Shown here piece after piece: positions 46,110 through 58,788 of a stretch of 64,000 nucleotides of DNA. Source of the DNA: Ascarosepion bandense (lineage: Eukaryota > Mollusca > Cephalopoda > Sepiida > Sepiidae); NCBI GenBank assembly GCA_037127315.1, contig JBBBDQ010000750.1, forward strand, positions 3,193,001-3,257,000. Direction: 5' to 3'. Both the position numbers and the translations under genes were made by a program. The notes under the pieces are model-generated. The model made no database searches. It was not told the DNA's origin and worked only from the letters and a program-made list of their open reading frames with translations. Position 1 is the stretch's first letter; each line of letters starts with the position of its first letter.

Positions 46110-49100
46110 GTCTTTTCTTCATCCTCTTTGTATATAACCTAAATAGTGGGATGGTTTGCTGGAGGATTAAGTGAAACCTTGTAGAAACTATAAAGACATT
46201 TCTACATAAAAGGAAATATTTGATCTTGATCCATTTTTGTATCAATATATCAATCTTTTCTAGCTGTGGTCACCTTTTGTACTTTCTAGAAAGTTCCTCT
46301 ACTTAGAAAGTATTCATGAGTGTGAGGCTATATTTGGTCAAGACATTTTACACCAACTTTATTCTGTTATATCCTCTATTTGATTTTGTTTATAAAAGTA
46401 GTCTGTGTTCTGTCGTCATAATGGTATGTTGTGAATTCATCAGATTACATTACTGCATTTTTTAAATTCTATTTTCAATTTTTTTATGCGTTTAATTGCT
46501 TAGTAAAACATATGGCTGTTTCAATAATAGGTCCACAAAATATTAGTTCACCCCCCTTGCCTTCCATATTGTATGTATTGTTTGGTTAGATCTGCTTTTC
46601 AGTTGCTATTCTAAGCCTGTTTTACAAAGTAGTAAAAAAAAAAAACTGCACCCAATTTCTTTTATTTACATTTATTTCTTTCTCTCTTTAACCTTAAGGC
46701 ATATTTCAAGGTTTTTACTGATGAATAAACTAAAACTAATTGTTTGATAGTTATTGCATTTTAATTTAAACATATTGCTCTTGTAGAGGCAAATGGCAGT
46801 TTTAAAAAAAAATTCATTTCATATTCTATCCACTCTTAACTCAGTTTGGCATATCTCTTAGGTAAGAAATTGTATTTATTCAGGACCAAATTTCTCACTT
46901 ATTCTAACTTTACAATAATTTAAAAAAAACAAAAGGTTTTAAATTCATAGATCAATGCCGTAACTGTCTTCACGAAGTTGTGGTTGTACAGCTTTAGCTC
47001 TTGGAAGTAAACAAAATAAATCTTCCCTTTATCTAATGCTTAATTTTTATTTTATTTTAGTTTTAATTATTATCCAATATAAATGTGCATGATAGTTTTG
47101 CTTGGTATTAGTAATTTCAAGTGTCTTTTGATATTTAGTTTTTGTTTTTGCCTACATACACTTTGAATTACTCAACAAAAAGTGGTCATTTTGGGGCAAA
47201 CCCTAGCTAAACTAAAACATCCATTTTTATACGGATATGACATTTGTGATTAATCTGGCATTGTCAAAATTAAGCAATAAATCACTATGTAATGATGCAG
47301 TAGGTGCAAACATGTTTGAGTTGTCTGTAAAGGTTAAAAGATTTTGGAAGACTTCAGAAGGGTTTATTATAGAATATACAAAATAGCAGAAATATGTACA
47401 TAGAAAGTAATTGAATCACTTAGATAACTAAACAATATTATAAATAAGATTTTGGCAAAATGCTAGAAACTTTGCATTAAAGAACATTTTCATTTTGTGA
47501 TCAATTTGATATTTCTAAGTTTGCAAAATTAATACATTACATATGAAATACAGACATGCTTCTAATAAAAAATTTTCTCAGATGATGACCATTGAGTCAG
47601 ACATGGTTTCAAAGCAAAATATTAGGGCACTCTAACAATATCTTATAATGTTTTGGTTTTCAGTCATTATACTAAAAATACCAACATATTAATGGCAACC
47701 TCTCTTTGATCTTGAAGATTCTCATTTCAATTATGTTGTCTCAAGTTTAGTTTGATTTATTGATATTTGGTCATGGGATAAATCCTTGATTGAGAAAGTA
47801 TTTTGCCCAATATGCTTTCTACATGCTCTTTATACTTTTCAGCTTACGTTCATGGGCCAACTTTACATTTTCTTTAGAACTGTTTATGAAGTGATATTTA
47901 TTAACATTACTGTTGTTGTATTTAAAATAATTGAAACTAAGTTATTTGGTACTTTTATTAGTTTCTATATTGAAATTCAATACCGAAACTACATTATAGT
48001 CTAAATTATCTTAGCATATTTTTTACAAATGTTTAATTAAGTGCTGCTGGTACCACTTAACTCTATATTACCTGCCATCTGTGGTCAAATAGTTAGCAAC
48101 TAAACCAGTCCCCCCCCCCTTGTTGAGGATTGTGACTAAGCAGCCATCAAGATTAAAAACAACACCCTTTCAAAGGTGGGTGCACCTTCTTATAAAGTCA
48201 GTGGTCATATAGCACAATGGAGTAAGCAAAGGGCTACCTAAACTGAAGTCAGCAACAAGAGCACAGGGGGTTCCCCCTCTTCAGGTTGGTGGTCATTGGC
48301 TGTATTACCTGGCCGGGGATGGGGTGGTGGTGTCTCTGCCAAGTTTACTTGCACAAGACTAGTATCAATGAATACCTGTCCACCTAAATATTTAAAGGAA
48401 ACTGGTCAGATTCTCAGTAAATTTATGACTATACCCAGTCATGGGACTAGTGATAACAGCAAACTTTTGATGGGTGAGCATATGCTAACATTTTATAAAG
48501 TTTGAGAACATATTAACATGAAATAATGATTGCATAAAGTATACTGGGTAGTGAAATACCATGCTTTTTATTCACACACACATACATGTAAATAAAAAGT
48601 GATTCTACTGTTTGGTTAGTACATTCTTAGTCATGAAACTATTTTTGGAAGTCATATTTTCTCATTGGGCTTTATATATTTAACATACTAGAGATTTTAT
48701 TGCTTTAGGCTCCAATTTCACTCTGTTTGTAATGAAGATTGTGTGTTTCGGCTTTTTCATGAAATTTCACCATTTGATATCTTTATGCAATCATTACTGC
48801 TTGCCCAGTCTGTAATGTGAAGAATGTGTGCTTAACTTTCTATCTATGTGATTAAACATTTTTTTATAGAAATAAGAAATATGCTTAACTCATTTATCAT
48901 TAGTTTGTCTCCACATTGTTACTCTAGTTGCATATTAATAAATTTTCAAACTCTATTTACAGCTGTGATTCTGATTTCAAACAGCCTGTTACATCTAAAC
49001 AGTCACAAAAACTAATTTACTTTATTTTATCTTGACCCTAATTATTTTTGCAATTGTTCTGCTTGTCTCTTCTAACTATTATTATTTCCTCTTATTATTT

Positions 49101-49479
49101 GCTTGGTCTGTTAAGCCCCACCCTAAAGAATGTCTTCATCAACATCGGGGATTTTTTCTCATTGTTTCAGAGTTGACGTCTCATGAAACACCTATTTTCC
49201 CACCCCCACAATTATACTTTATAACCTGATTCTAGACGGAATGCAATTATTCATGGACTGTTGATCAATCAGTGATTTGGTGTAACTACACTTACTCATT
49301 CTCTCTCCTCCTCCTTATTTATAAATAATAGAAAACTAAAAAATAATCTCTCCTCCCCCACTCCGCCCATTCACTTAAATGAAGAAAAAAAGTGGTAAAT
49401 ATCTTTTGCAGCTGTACCTTCCATTATTTAAAAAAAAAAAAAGTTGAAGCATTAAGTTTTTGAAGTCTTTCATTTACAA
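45311..49479. other. No recognisable gene; microsatellite and one GC-richer patch
   Basis: AT-rich. 46060-46109 is a compound microsatellite. 48060-48480 is GC-richer (with CCCCCCCCC near 48110 and GGCCGGGGATGGGGTGG near 48311) and has the look of an unidentified dispersed repeat, but I have no second copy. An acceptor with an open frame at 48710-48830 lacks a convincing donor. Confidence 0.5.
46060..46109. repeat. Compound (TA)n(CA)n microsatellite
   Basis: About 14 TA units running into about 10 CA units. Confidence 0.95.
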
Positions 49480-49748
49480 ATGTAACTGTGGCGCCACAAA
49501 TAAATAAAATTTATTCCACACAACCCCTTCCTGTAGAAGTGATCTTGCTTTGACTCTTGTGCCTCTATCATCATTTCCCAATGTGTAGATCAGGTAATAC
49601 AAACGAGGAAGCATCCTGGGTATGGTAATAAACTACATCCAGTAGCAAGGCCTCTCTCAGAAGGCTTTTGAGAAGTATGGAACTATCTCTTAATTGCTGT
49701 TGTTCCCAGATCCACCCTGTGGTAGTACTTGTTAGAGTCTTAACTATG
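49480..49748 (-). other. Unclassified, possibly an LTR fragment
   Basis: Less AT-rich than its surroundings. On the minus strand it ends with an AATAAA signal followed by TTTGTGGCGCCACAG; TGGCGCC resembles the start of a tRNA-Lys-type primer-binding site. No partner repeat, interior or duplication was found, and GTGGCGCCAC is a simple palindrome, so this is only a suggestion. Confidence 0.2.
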
Positions 49749-52700
49749 GGCAAATAGTTAACCCCCTCAAAAAAAAAAAAAAAGTGGGGTCAAAAACACT
49801 ATAAAAGTACATTTTTATAGTAAAAAAAATATTACCAGTAATACATTTAAAAGAGAAAAAAATATACATATTCTATTCATAAAAACTCATCCTAAAAATC
49901 TTATTACATAATCCACTGATTTTGATATGATGTAAAACAAAATAAACTGAACCATAAATTAGGGAATCTGGCTCTACATAAAAATAAAAGGAAAATATTG
50001 TGATATTAAACTGGCAGATGTAACCTTAATAAGGCAGATATAATTTTTGAAATATAAATTATTCATATGTAAAAGTAATTATAATTTGAATTAGCCACTT
50101 AAGTACATCAGAAATTTCATGGAAAGTGAAATGAAACTTAGAATTTATTTGAATATTAAAAATGTTTCAAGGACATCTTGAACATGCTTTTACAATATAC
50201 TGATATATTATGCTATATATATTTACACCACTACAAAAAAAATGTAAGCAACTTTCTTTGGAATTTTAAGTATTAAACAACTAAAAAAAAACATATCTCA
50301 GTGAAATGAATACACTTAGTTTTACCATGATTAGTTTTACAGTTTAGTTTTCAATTAAAATTACATTAATTGTACAGTAATACTTTACATAATGGTAAGA
50401 CATTAGCTAGATGAAGATACTATTGCCACTAATGTCTGGGAGGTATTTCTGTTGGATCATGTACAACTGGGGAATGTGATATTTTTAGTTACTTTTAAGC
50501 ATGAGTTTAAAGATGTACTGAATTTTAAAACCAATTTGATTATATACTAAATGGACGTTTTAATAGATTTTTGAAATCTTTTGGCCATCTTCTGAAATTT
50601 TGTTTGTTTTTAATGTTTATCTTAGTTGTCATGTCTACTTGTATTTGTAACTTCATAGCAAATAGCTGAAGTCAAGTTTTATTTTTTATGCATGTCCATA
50701 ACTTAGCTTTCTTTAATATGCTATATCAACTACCTTTGATAAATTTCCTACCATTATACACTTCAATAGATTTTAAGTTCAATAGATTGCATGGTTTTCT
50801 TTAAATATAAAAGGCGGAGTAAGCCTTTGATTTACGTTGAAAATTGAAACTATACTGAAATGGAAATAACAACTTTCAATAATGCAGACACATTTCGACT
50901 GGAGATTTGTTTTGAACTTATGCAGTTCAGAACTTGTAAAATTTGTGCCTATAGTCAATGTTGTGCACTAATATGCAGAATGTAGTAATCCTTTTCACTT
51001 ACCTAGTTAACCAAAAATTTATTAAATATCAAACTGAAGCAATTTGCATCACTTTTTTAAAAGCTTCTTTTGTTGGAATGAAAATTAACTTAGAATTGGT
51101 TTAATATCGGTTTAATGTCTGATTTTTGACAAGGCTAGTGTGATTCATTTTACTTGTTCATTTTGTGACTGTAATGACTCTAAATAATAATAAAAAAAAA
51201 GAAGTGTTAACATAATGGAAACCTTCCTGTGTCTCCCATAAATAAATCTGACACTAATTTTATTCTAAAATTTGGTTTATTAAAAGTAATGTTACTTGAA
51301 CATTTTTTATATTAACTACAATAGGGTAAAATTTGAATTTCAAAAAGATTTACAAGTCACATTTTCAAAATAATTGAAATCCACCAAATCCATGAAAATA
51401 ATTTCATTTTGATAACTAATTTTATGTTATCACTTTCTATAAGAATTTGGAGCCATAAATGTTTCTTTCAACCTGAGTATCTTGATTAGTTTTATTACAA
51501 TAATATTAGCCTTAGAGACATATTTCAGATATTTTTCATATCTACAAAACCTTCAAGCAATGTGTGAAATGGAACTCTTCATTTTTTTTACCCAAAGGAG
51601 TATTGACTTCCCACATCCTTCCTAATATGATACCCTTCCAAGTGATAACAGCTTCTCTAAATTAACTTCTTAGAAGCAGTGATTCATAATTAAATTTCTT
51701 GCTTATCTTTGTTTTTCTTTCAATTTAATTTGTTAAATATCATCTCTGTTTTTACAGATGCTCTAAGTATGTCATATTAAATATAATTCTGTATATGCAT
51801 ATGTTTTTACATTTTATTTTTATTTTTTTTAGTGCTTAATGAATTTTTGGTGAGTTATTAAAAAATCTTTAAACAAGCACAAAATTAGTATGTACCAAAA
51901 ATTATTTTTATTAGTTGAGAATTCCTCCTTTTTTTTTAGATGCAAAGCATATTGTACTTGACCTGCTTAGTTTTTAAAATTTTAGTTTTCAGTGACTGTT
52001 TCTGTTAACTCACTGCACTTTTAACTGATCCTTGTCACCTCCAATTCACTGCCCATTATTATTATTCAGTACATCAGAATAATGTATTAGAATAGATAAT
52101 CTGGATTTGTTGTTTGGTGACTGAAGCTAAAGTGTGGAGTTGATTTTAGAATGTTTAAATAATCAAAATTACTAATAATTAATATAGTTGGAATAAAATT
52201 AGATATGGATCTACTTGTATTTCTAAGCTATCAAGCTTTATCAAGTGAGAAAGTCTGGGATTACATGGATGGTGTATTAGGCATGTGTGCGTCTCTGAAA
52301 GAAACTGGGATATGTGTGCATATGAGCTTCGGCAGGTGTTCTATACATTTAATATTAGTGTATTGCAACATTTGACAAATATTTGCTCAGCTTCTTACCT
52401 TTTTTTTTTTTTTTAAACTTAAATCTTTCATTTAAAAATATGAATTTTATGCTGAAATTTCTTTTTGGCTTAAAAAAAAAAATTGATAATTCATAACATA
52501 ATTGTTTAATCAAAAAGATTTTAAAATGTTAGAATTGCTAGCCAGACAAGGGGTAAAACCAGTGATTGTCAAAAGTCAACTGATCTGGAGAATATACCAC
52601 AGACAGAATAACCTCTTTTCTCTTTTAATGGGTAACTCCTAGGTGCCAATTGCTCACTGTAGCACTGTCTAGTAATAATTGATCCTAGTCTCTGCAATTT

Positions 52701-52759
52701 ATCATTTCATTTGGAATTTCACTAAACCTAGAACTCTAACAGTTCTTAGTAGATTCTAC
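49749..52759. other. No recognisable gene or element
   Basis: 3 kb of AT-rich sequence. A GTGAGT donor near 51851 follows an acceptor by only 17 bases. A minus-strand CTAG/GTAAGTG near 51000 has no open exon upstream. Confidence 0.6.
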
Positions 52760-52972
52760 TTAAATTGAAAGGTTGAAAGTTATTCTAGATCTAGCTATCA
52801 TTTTTCTTTTTAGATTCTTATAGATCTTCATCACCAGTGACTATATCTTTCATGAAAATGGCAGTTTTCTCTGGGGACATTTTAATAACCATTTTTCCTT
52901 TCTCTAAGTTCATGTGGAACAGATTTCCTAGTTGCTGGTTTTTTTTCTTTCTTAGAAGGTTTATAAATAATA
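52760..52972 (-). pseudogene. Mariner transposase fragment (middle part)
   Basis: Minus translation gives KSVPHELREK (the mariner WVPHEL motif), then KMSPEKTAIFMKDIVTGDED (IVTGDEKW with the first catalytic aspartate), KNLKRKMIARSR and ITFN. This is the central part of a mariner transposase. It lies at lower coordinates than the C-terminal piece at 53.2-53.6 kb although both are on the minus strand, so they cannot be one collinear gene. Confidence 0.65.
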
Positions 52973-52974
52973 TA

Positions 52975-53093
52975 CTGGGGTGTTCTGAAAAGTAGTTGAT
53001 CAAGGAAATGACTGAAAAATTCCAATGTTTGGTAAGTTGGTGAGATTTTATTTTTTAATTTGGTTAAACCAAGAACTTTTCAGAATTCCCTTG
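52975..53093. mobile_element. 119-bp mariner-derived MITE
   Basis: Left end CTGGGGTGTTCTGAAAAGTA; right end, reverse-complemented, CAAGGGAATTCTGAAAAGTT; each flanked by TA (52973-52974 and 53094-53095). The TIR type (GGNNTTCTGAAAAGT) is mariner-like. No coding content, so it could only move with enzyme from elsewhere. Confidence 0.7.
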
Positions 53094-53249
53094 TATAGTT
53101 CACCAATTGCACACTTGTAAATAATTCTGACATTGTGCAAAAATAATACTAGAAACCTTAATGAATTTTGCAGCTATAACATTTCTTTCAAAGAAATTAC
53201 AAAAGGACTAATAACTAATATGTATTTTGCCTTTGTTTTTTAGATGTTT

Positions 53250-53620
53250 TCCTTACTTTTGATTATGTGTAAGCCATTATGATTTGCTATCTTTCAACAT
53301 CGTTGAGGCAGCTTTATGATTCCATCATTGCAGAACTTGGCATCTTGGTGATGAACTGGTTTTGGTGGTTTTGACAGGCTTATAGAGAATTGAAGTTCTT
53401 CCTATTAAGAGAATTTAGTAGGGATCAAAATAAGTGATAATCAGAAGAGATATAACATCAGTGGAGTATAGCTTAGGACTTCTAGGCCAAGTTGAACTAA
53501 TTTCTGCTGGGTCTACAGACACACATGGTCTCTAGCATTATCTCAAGGGAAGAATACGTCCATTTCAATTGCCCAGTTCCAGAAGGTTTTCATTTGATTG
53601 GGAATTAGTCTGAATTTGAC
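53250..53620 (-). pseudogene. Mariner transposase C-terminal fragment
   Basis: High to low: DNARDHVC (HDNARPHV motif with the second aspartate), TQQKLVQLGLEVLSYTP near 53.47 kb, a degraded PPYSPD region, then DAKFCNDGIIKLPQRC and NGLYII near 53.3 kb, the mariner C-terminus (FYxxGIxKLPxRWQKxIxxNGxYI). Stops interrupt it and the third aspartate region is lost. Confidence 0.75.
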
Positions 53621-53828
53621 ATTTGATTTTATAGAAGATGTATTTAATAAGCAATGCTCAATTCCACCAGATACAGACTTGGTTTTGGATTGGTTAATAG
53701 TGACTTATTTTCCCAAGTTTATTTTCTGCATATTGTTGTAAACATTTCATTTTTCATTGTCTGTAATTGTTGTTTTCAAAATGAGCCATTTATGTTATTT
53801 CAGCAAAGAATTGCAGATGGAAATGCAG

Positions 53829-53863
<35 letters not shown>

Positions 53864-54324
53864 CATAAGGTATCCAAACAGTGTATTAAGTCACATACAT
53901 ATTCAATTGTTTTAAAATTCTGCGCAACTCTCATTTGAGATGTGGAGCATTTGTACCATATCAATGTCCTGTGATATACTAACTTTTAATCAGTATTTCA
54001 ATTTGGTTATCAACAACTGCAGGTCTGCTAGAATGTTCTTAGTTTTACAAATCAAACTTTCCACTTTCAAACTTAGTGAAACATTTATAAACACTATTCT
54101 TGGCTATGACACCATCCAAATACTGCATTTTTTTTTCTGTTTTGTGTTGTTGCCCCCCCCCACACACACACACCTAAAATATGAGCAACAAATAAAAATT
54201 GCATCTTATTTTGCCCCTTTTTCACTTTTAATGTAAAAGTATTTAAAATTCACAATCCAAAAATCAATTGTATAGAAAATTAATCTTTCAGAATTTGTAA
54301 ATAAGTCATAAATTTGTCATGTTA
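53621..54324. other. No recognisable gene; 30-base T run
   Basis: T run at 53831-53860 and a C/CA tract near 54155-54172. Nothing else supported. Confidence 0.6.
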
Positions 54325-54411
54325 GACACCTCAAGGTAGTATAATGGTTATCAAACTTGTCTCGCTAAAATCATTACAATTAAGTAGTGAGTTCAGTCCT
54401 CACTGGGTGTC
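54325..54411 (+). other. tRNA-like sequence (pseudo-tRNA or SINE head)
   Basis: The 5' GACACCT pairs with the 3' GGGTGTC as a 7-bp acceptor stem (last pair U-G). AGGTAGTATAATGGTTATC is a good A-box/D-arm. GTGAG-TTCAGTC-CTCAC is a T-arm with B-box. The middle is longer than a normal anticodon arm (87 nt in total) and no clean anticodon stem folds, so it may hold an insertion or be a decayed copy or a SINE head. No CCA is encoded. Confidence 0.5.
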
Positions 54412-55030
54412 CCCTACTTTTGGCCTTGCAGCCACATCTAAGCTGCGCTTAGAAAATAACCATAAATTTGTCACATTTGAAACGCAATCATGTTCAAACA
54501 CAAACCTACTGAAAAATGCACTAAAATCTATCAATTTAGATGATTCAATACAGTAGATATGTATAAAGTATTTGTTGAGGTATATTATCGAGTCTGTGTT
54601 AGTTTTTTGGCAACAATTGTAAGTTGCAATTTAAGTTTAATCAATTTTCTTTTTTTTTCTTAATACATATAATAATTTAAATATTTTCATGATTTTTGGT
54701 TATGAAATTTTTCTAAACTTCATGTTATAGAAAAGGAAATGCATCAATTTCTTCAAAATAAAAAAAACCTTTTACATTATAACCAGATGCAAACAAGTGA
54801 GGTTGGGGAGTGCTTTTTTCTAAAATTGAAATAATTTAGTGTTTCCCTTTTGATTTAAAATGAATTATAAAACCAATATTTTGGCTAATTTTTATCAAGA
54901 TGTCCTGAGTAAATCTTCTGTATAATAGTTAAGGATTTACTTTTGTTAACTATCAAAATATTAATTTACCTATTTGATATGAACAGGATTTTATGATGCA
55001 ATTTAGTATGAATTTTCTGTTTGCTTACAG
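54412..55030. other. No recognisable gene or element
   Basis: AT-rich; could hold a SINE body if 54325 is a SINE head (GCAGCCACATCTAAGCTGCG follows it), but no second copy was seen. Confidence 0.4.
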
Positions 55031-55170
55031 AACTTTGAACCTTACATTCAAAAGAAATGTCATGAAATCTAATAATTCTGTGACAGATTCAGAGACAGTG
55101 GGTAGATCTGCTTGTACTGTTTCCCAGGTAGAAGAAAGCAAAGTATTATGGGAATTCAGATATTGTCAAG
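55031..55170 (+). CDS. Candidate internal coding exon with two in-frame donors
   Basis: The acceptor TTTTCTGTTTGCTTACAG ends at 55030. One frame is open (one base, 46 codons, one base, with phase 2 in). It reads TLNLTFKRNVMKSNNSVTDS, then ETVGRSACTVSQ, then VEESKVLWEFRYCQ. Two donors fit: CCCAG/GTAGAA after 55137 and TCAAG/GTAACA after 55170, 33 bases apart, so either keeps the frame. The composition is hydrophilic, unlike background frames. I do not recognise a family. Its entry phase does not match the exit phase of the other candidates, so another exon would be needed in between. Confidence 0.3.
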
Positions 55171-56894
55171 GTAACAGTATCTGTTTCATGCTTATTGAAT
55201 TTTTTCTTCTATGTCACGGTGACTATTCATCTGACTTCAGAATTGCTAAAAAAAAAATCAGATTTAGTGACCTATTGTCCTGCACATTACCATTTAGCTA
55301 CACTTAGCACTTGGAGATAAGATTTGAATGATAGCCTTATGCAGTTCATATGTAATAAAACTATTTGTTTTTGTACTTTGGACTTCATTTGATTTGTTCA
55401 CAAAATACCTGTTGAAAGAAGTTGGATTTAGTCACTTAAGTTTTAGCCATGGAATTTGTTACTATTAAAATTTTCTATACCACTTTTGAATTTAAGTGGA
55501 TTCTCTTTCTATATATGTATTTAAAAATCTGGAATTGAAATTAAAGTAAACATTATGGCGAATAAAGATTTTTGTGTCTTTTACTTATTTTGCCTAAGAA
55601 AGTAGCCTAAAGGAACAAATATCCTCAAATCTGGAATTTATTTAATTTGAATTAGGAAATTCTTCACTTTCATATGCTTTTTTTTTTCTTTTTGTAAAAG
55701 TGAGATTTTTTTTTTTGTTGCATACTTGTATTCCAAGATAAGTTTTCATAAATAATAAATTTATATACAATTTTGATCCATTTATTTAATTTTTTTTTTT
55801 TCTGAGAGTGGATTTCCTATTTAGGGTTTAGAATTAAAGTTAAGAAGCTTATGAAATTAGTTTTTTTTTTTTTTGTTTTTTTATACAGAAATAACTCCCA
55901 TATTTTCAGTACTTTCTAAATCTCATTTGTTTACTGGAAAGATCGAAATATTGACAGTGATTGATGCCTGTTTTTCTTTTAACTATTTTACTCTTGTTCT
56001 TATTTTTACATCAGATTCTTCACAATTCTCTGTGCACAAAAAATTGTTTACCTTGAATATAAAAAGCAGCCTTAAAGATTTTCTGTTTATATCTAGGTCT
56101 TCCATTCTTCAAGATTTCATAGTTGTTTCTCTAGATGGAAATAATGTCTGAAAGCCTTTTGAGACCTGTAGATATTCTTTAAAATATAATTTCTATTAGA
56201 TCAAGTACTCTCATTGCAATTTCTCTCTTAATTTTGGTAGTCTTTCATCATATTTATTCAGACTATTTTTGCAGCTATCCAGATTAGAAATAATTCCTTG
56301 CTTCTAATGCACATATGTGTTTAAATGGTTAATACAAGGAGTGTCTTGATAGGAGAGGTCAGAATTTTTCTCATATGTAATGAGTTTCAAAAAATCATTT
56401 AAATGGTAAAATGTACAAAATTAATAAATTGGGTGGCTGAATAAGCTTGGGTGCAGTCAGATAATTTCCTTAAAACTCTCCTACCCTCATCTATTAGGCA
56501 CCCAAATATATTAACAAAAATAAATTGTGAGAAAAGCAATACCCTTTTCTTAGATAATGATTTAGTGAATCATTTATATGTGGGTTCAAGTACCAGCTGA
56601 TGTTAATTTTACTTTAATATTTTTGCATATTCAGAAAGTATTTCATCAGCAGTTACTTATTTTGAATCAAATAATTCTCATTTTGAAGGAGGAGAATGAG
56701 ATGATTGTAATTTGTTGAAGCGAAGCTTCAGTGATTTCTATTTTGTTTCCATTTACAAAATCATAATCAAAATGAATGTACTAAAATATTTCGAAGGAAT
56801 AATTGATCTCTGTATCTGTGACCAGAATTTGGATTCTATTCATCAGTTCTATCATTCAAGCTGTTAATATTTCTCTGTGGGTTGGTTTATACTG
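55171..56894. other. No recognisable gene or element
   Basis: AT-rich with T runs near 55790 and 55861. A 92-codon frame (55873-56151) sits behind a T tract but is background-like in composition. Confidence 0.5.
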
Positions 56895-57076
56895 AACTAG
56901 CAGTATAGCCCGGCATTGCTCGGTTGTAATGAAAGCTTTAAAACTAATCCATGGTCTTGGAGCTCAGACTCAGCCTAAAGAATATTTGTGTGAAATTTGG
57001 TGAGAATCGGATAAAAATTGTGGATTTGTATAAAGGACATACAGACAGATATACAGACACACACATAAACATCTTA

Positions 57077-57108
<32 letters not shown>

Positions 57109-57420
57109 TATCAATTTTCTGCACTATTGTAAGAACTGCAACCTTGAAACTTCTGAATATTGTTTCTTATGTCTTTGTCTATGAGTGTATTAAATTTGAT
57201 TAAAATCGGACCACTCCTTCTATAACTCGATTTTTTCGATTATCGATTTTCGATATTTATCAGGGGTACCTTGACACACACAAAACCTAGCTAAGAACAC
57301 TCACAGACGCTTATAGTACAACTGTGTAAATTTTCAAGAAAATTGGTTCAGTCATTTTGCAGTCTATAGGTAACAGATACAGACACACACACACAGTTTC
57401 ATTTATAAATAAGTTTAGAT
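56895..57420 (+). mobile_element. Unclassified interspersed repeat with LINE-like tail
   Basis: Starts ACTAGCAGTATAGCCCGGCA TTGCTCGG, a block with high CpG for the window. It contains AAATTTGGTGAGAATCGG and AAAATTGGTTCAGTCATTTT motifs, each followed by a GACAGA/CAGACACACA tract. It ends ATTTATAAATAAGTTTAGAT. Repeats with this CCCGGC...TTGCTCGG start and a CAGACAGACACAC...TATATA end are common in invertebrates and often tail non-LTR elements. No protein remnant is visible, so the class is not assigned. A (TA)n tract lies at 57084-57109. Confidence 0.55.
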
Positions 57421-58454
57421 TTTTTTATTTTTACTTTCAAAAGAATTTTTGAAATAGTAATACAACCCCACAAATCCTTCTGCAATGGATTTTCTTTACA
57501 TATTTCTACAATAAATGTTCTATAAAATGTAACTACTGTTATATTAAATTTTGCTTTCTCTAGCGAAAGGCTGTAGTCGTGTGGTAATCAATGAAGGAAA
57601 TTGGTGTGTGAAATGAGTTTGCTAAACATTACACAGTACTTTGGTAGTCTTATCAAATTGGTTTTGCAAAATGTGATTGATAAACATCCCTTTATCTCTT
57701 ATGTACTTGAATATCTTTCAGTTGTAAGCTTTAAAATTTCTTGTTGAGACTGAAATACATTCCTGAGTATAAGATAAAACTTTTAATTTAGATTTAAAAA
57801 AAAAAAATCCATAAAACAAAAAAAAGGAAAGACTATGAAATGCTAATAGATACAAGTGAGACAGTTTTGAAAAGGCTGAACTGGTTTAACTAGCTTGATT
57901 TTTATAGTTAAAGTTTCACTAATATAGCTGTGTACTATCAATTGACTAGGTAGTGTTATACAAGAATATTACTTAAAATTCAAATGCATGGGAATTAATT
58001 ACACTGTTAAAACAACAGCTCTTCACATATCAGGATCAAAAGGTGAAAGTTTTATCACACCATAAGCCAAATTTGAAAATTAGACTTGTTTACTTTTTTT
58101 TTCTAACTTCCATATTGAGTTAGTGCTTTATCTCTTGGTATTTTAACTTCTCCACCATACACTTTTTTTTTTCCACACGGTTTCTATTTAAAATCATTCC
58201 ACTGATAGGTATTACATTTTTTATAGATGTGTGTGTGTGTGTGTGTGTATCCTTTTGTAATATATAATTTGCATGTACTAGCTATTCATTTTCAACATGA
58301 ACTCAGCCACTTTGGGTTTTTAATTTTTTAAGATTTAAATCTTATGTAAAATTATACCTCGAAGAATTATTTGATTTAAAAAATTTTAAAAGTACTAATC
58401 CACAAAGGTTTTAATGATTTCACTACTGTAAAACCTTTTTGTTTTTTAAATCTG

Positions 58455-58491
<37 letters not shown>

Positions 58492-58736
58492 AGTTTCCTT
58501 TTTGTCTTTGTTTTTCTAATCTATCATTACTTTTTGCATCAAAAATTATCTAAATTGAATACTAAAATAAATCCGGTTTATATTACATTGTGCTTTAATA
58601 TATTTTGAAATCTCTTCACTACAAGATTGATTTTTTTTTTTATTTTTTAGAATTTTATTTTTATATTGATTTTGTTTAACCATTCTAAAAATCATGACAG
58701 ACATGGAGAAATACTAATGTTTGAAAATACCATCTG

Positions 58737-58788
<52 letters not shown>

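Noticed and set aside
48710..48830. Acceptor followed by a 38-codon open frame (starts LQFHSVCNEDCVFRLFHE)
   Set aside because: Weak pyrimidine tract and no proper donor before the stop.
51825..51860. 17-base micro-exon between TTTTTTTTAG and GTGAGT
   Set aside because: Far too short to support without RNA data; such pairs arise by chance.
56580..56610. B-box-like GGGTTCAAGTACC; a similar word near 43623
   Set aside because: No A-box at the right distance and no tRNA fold.
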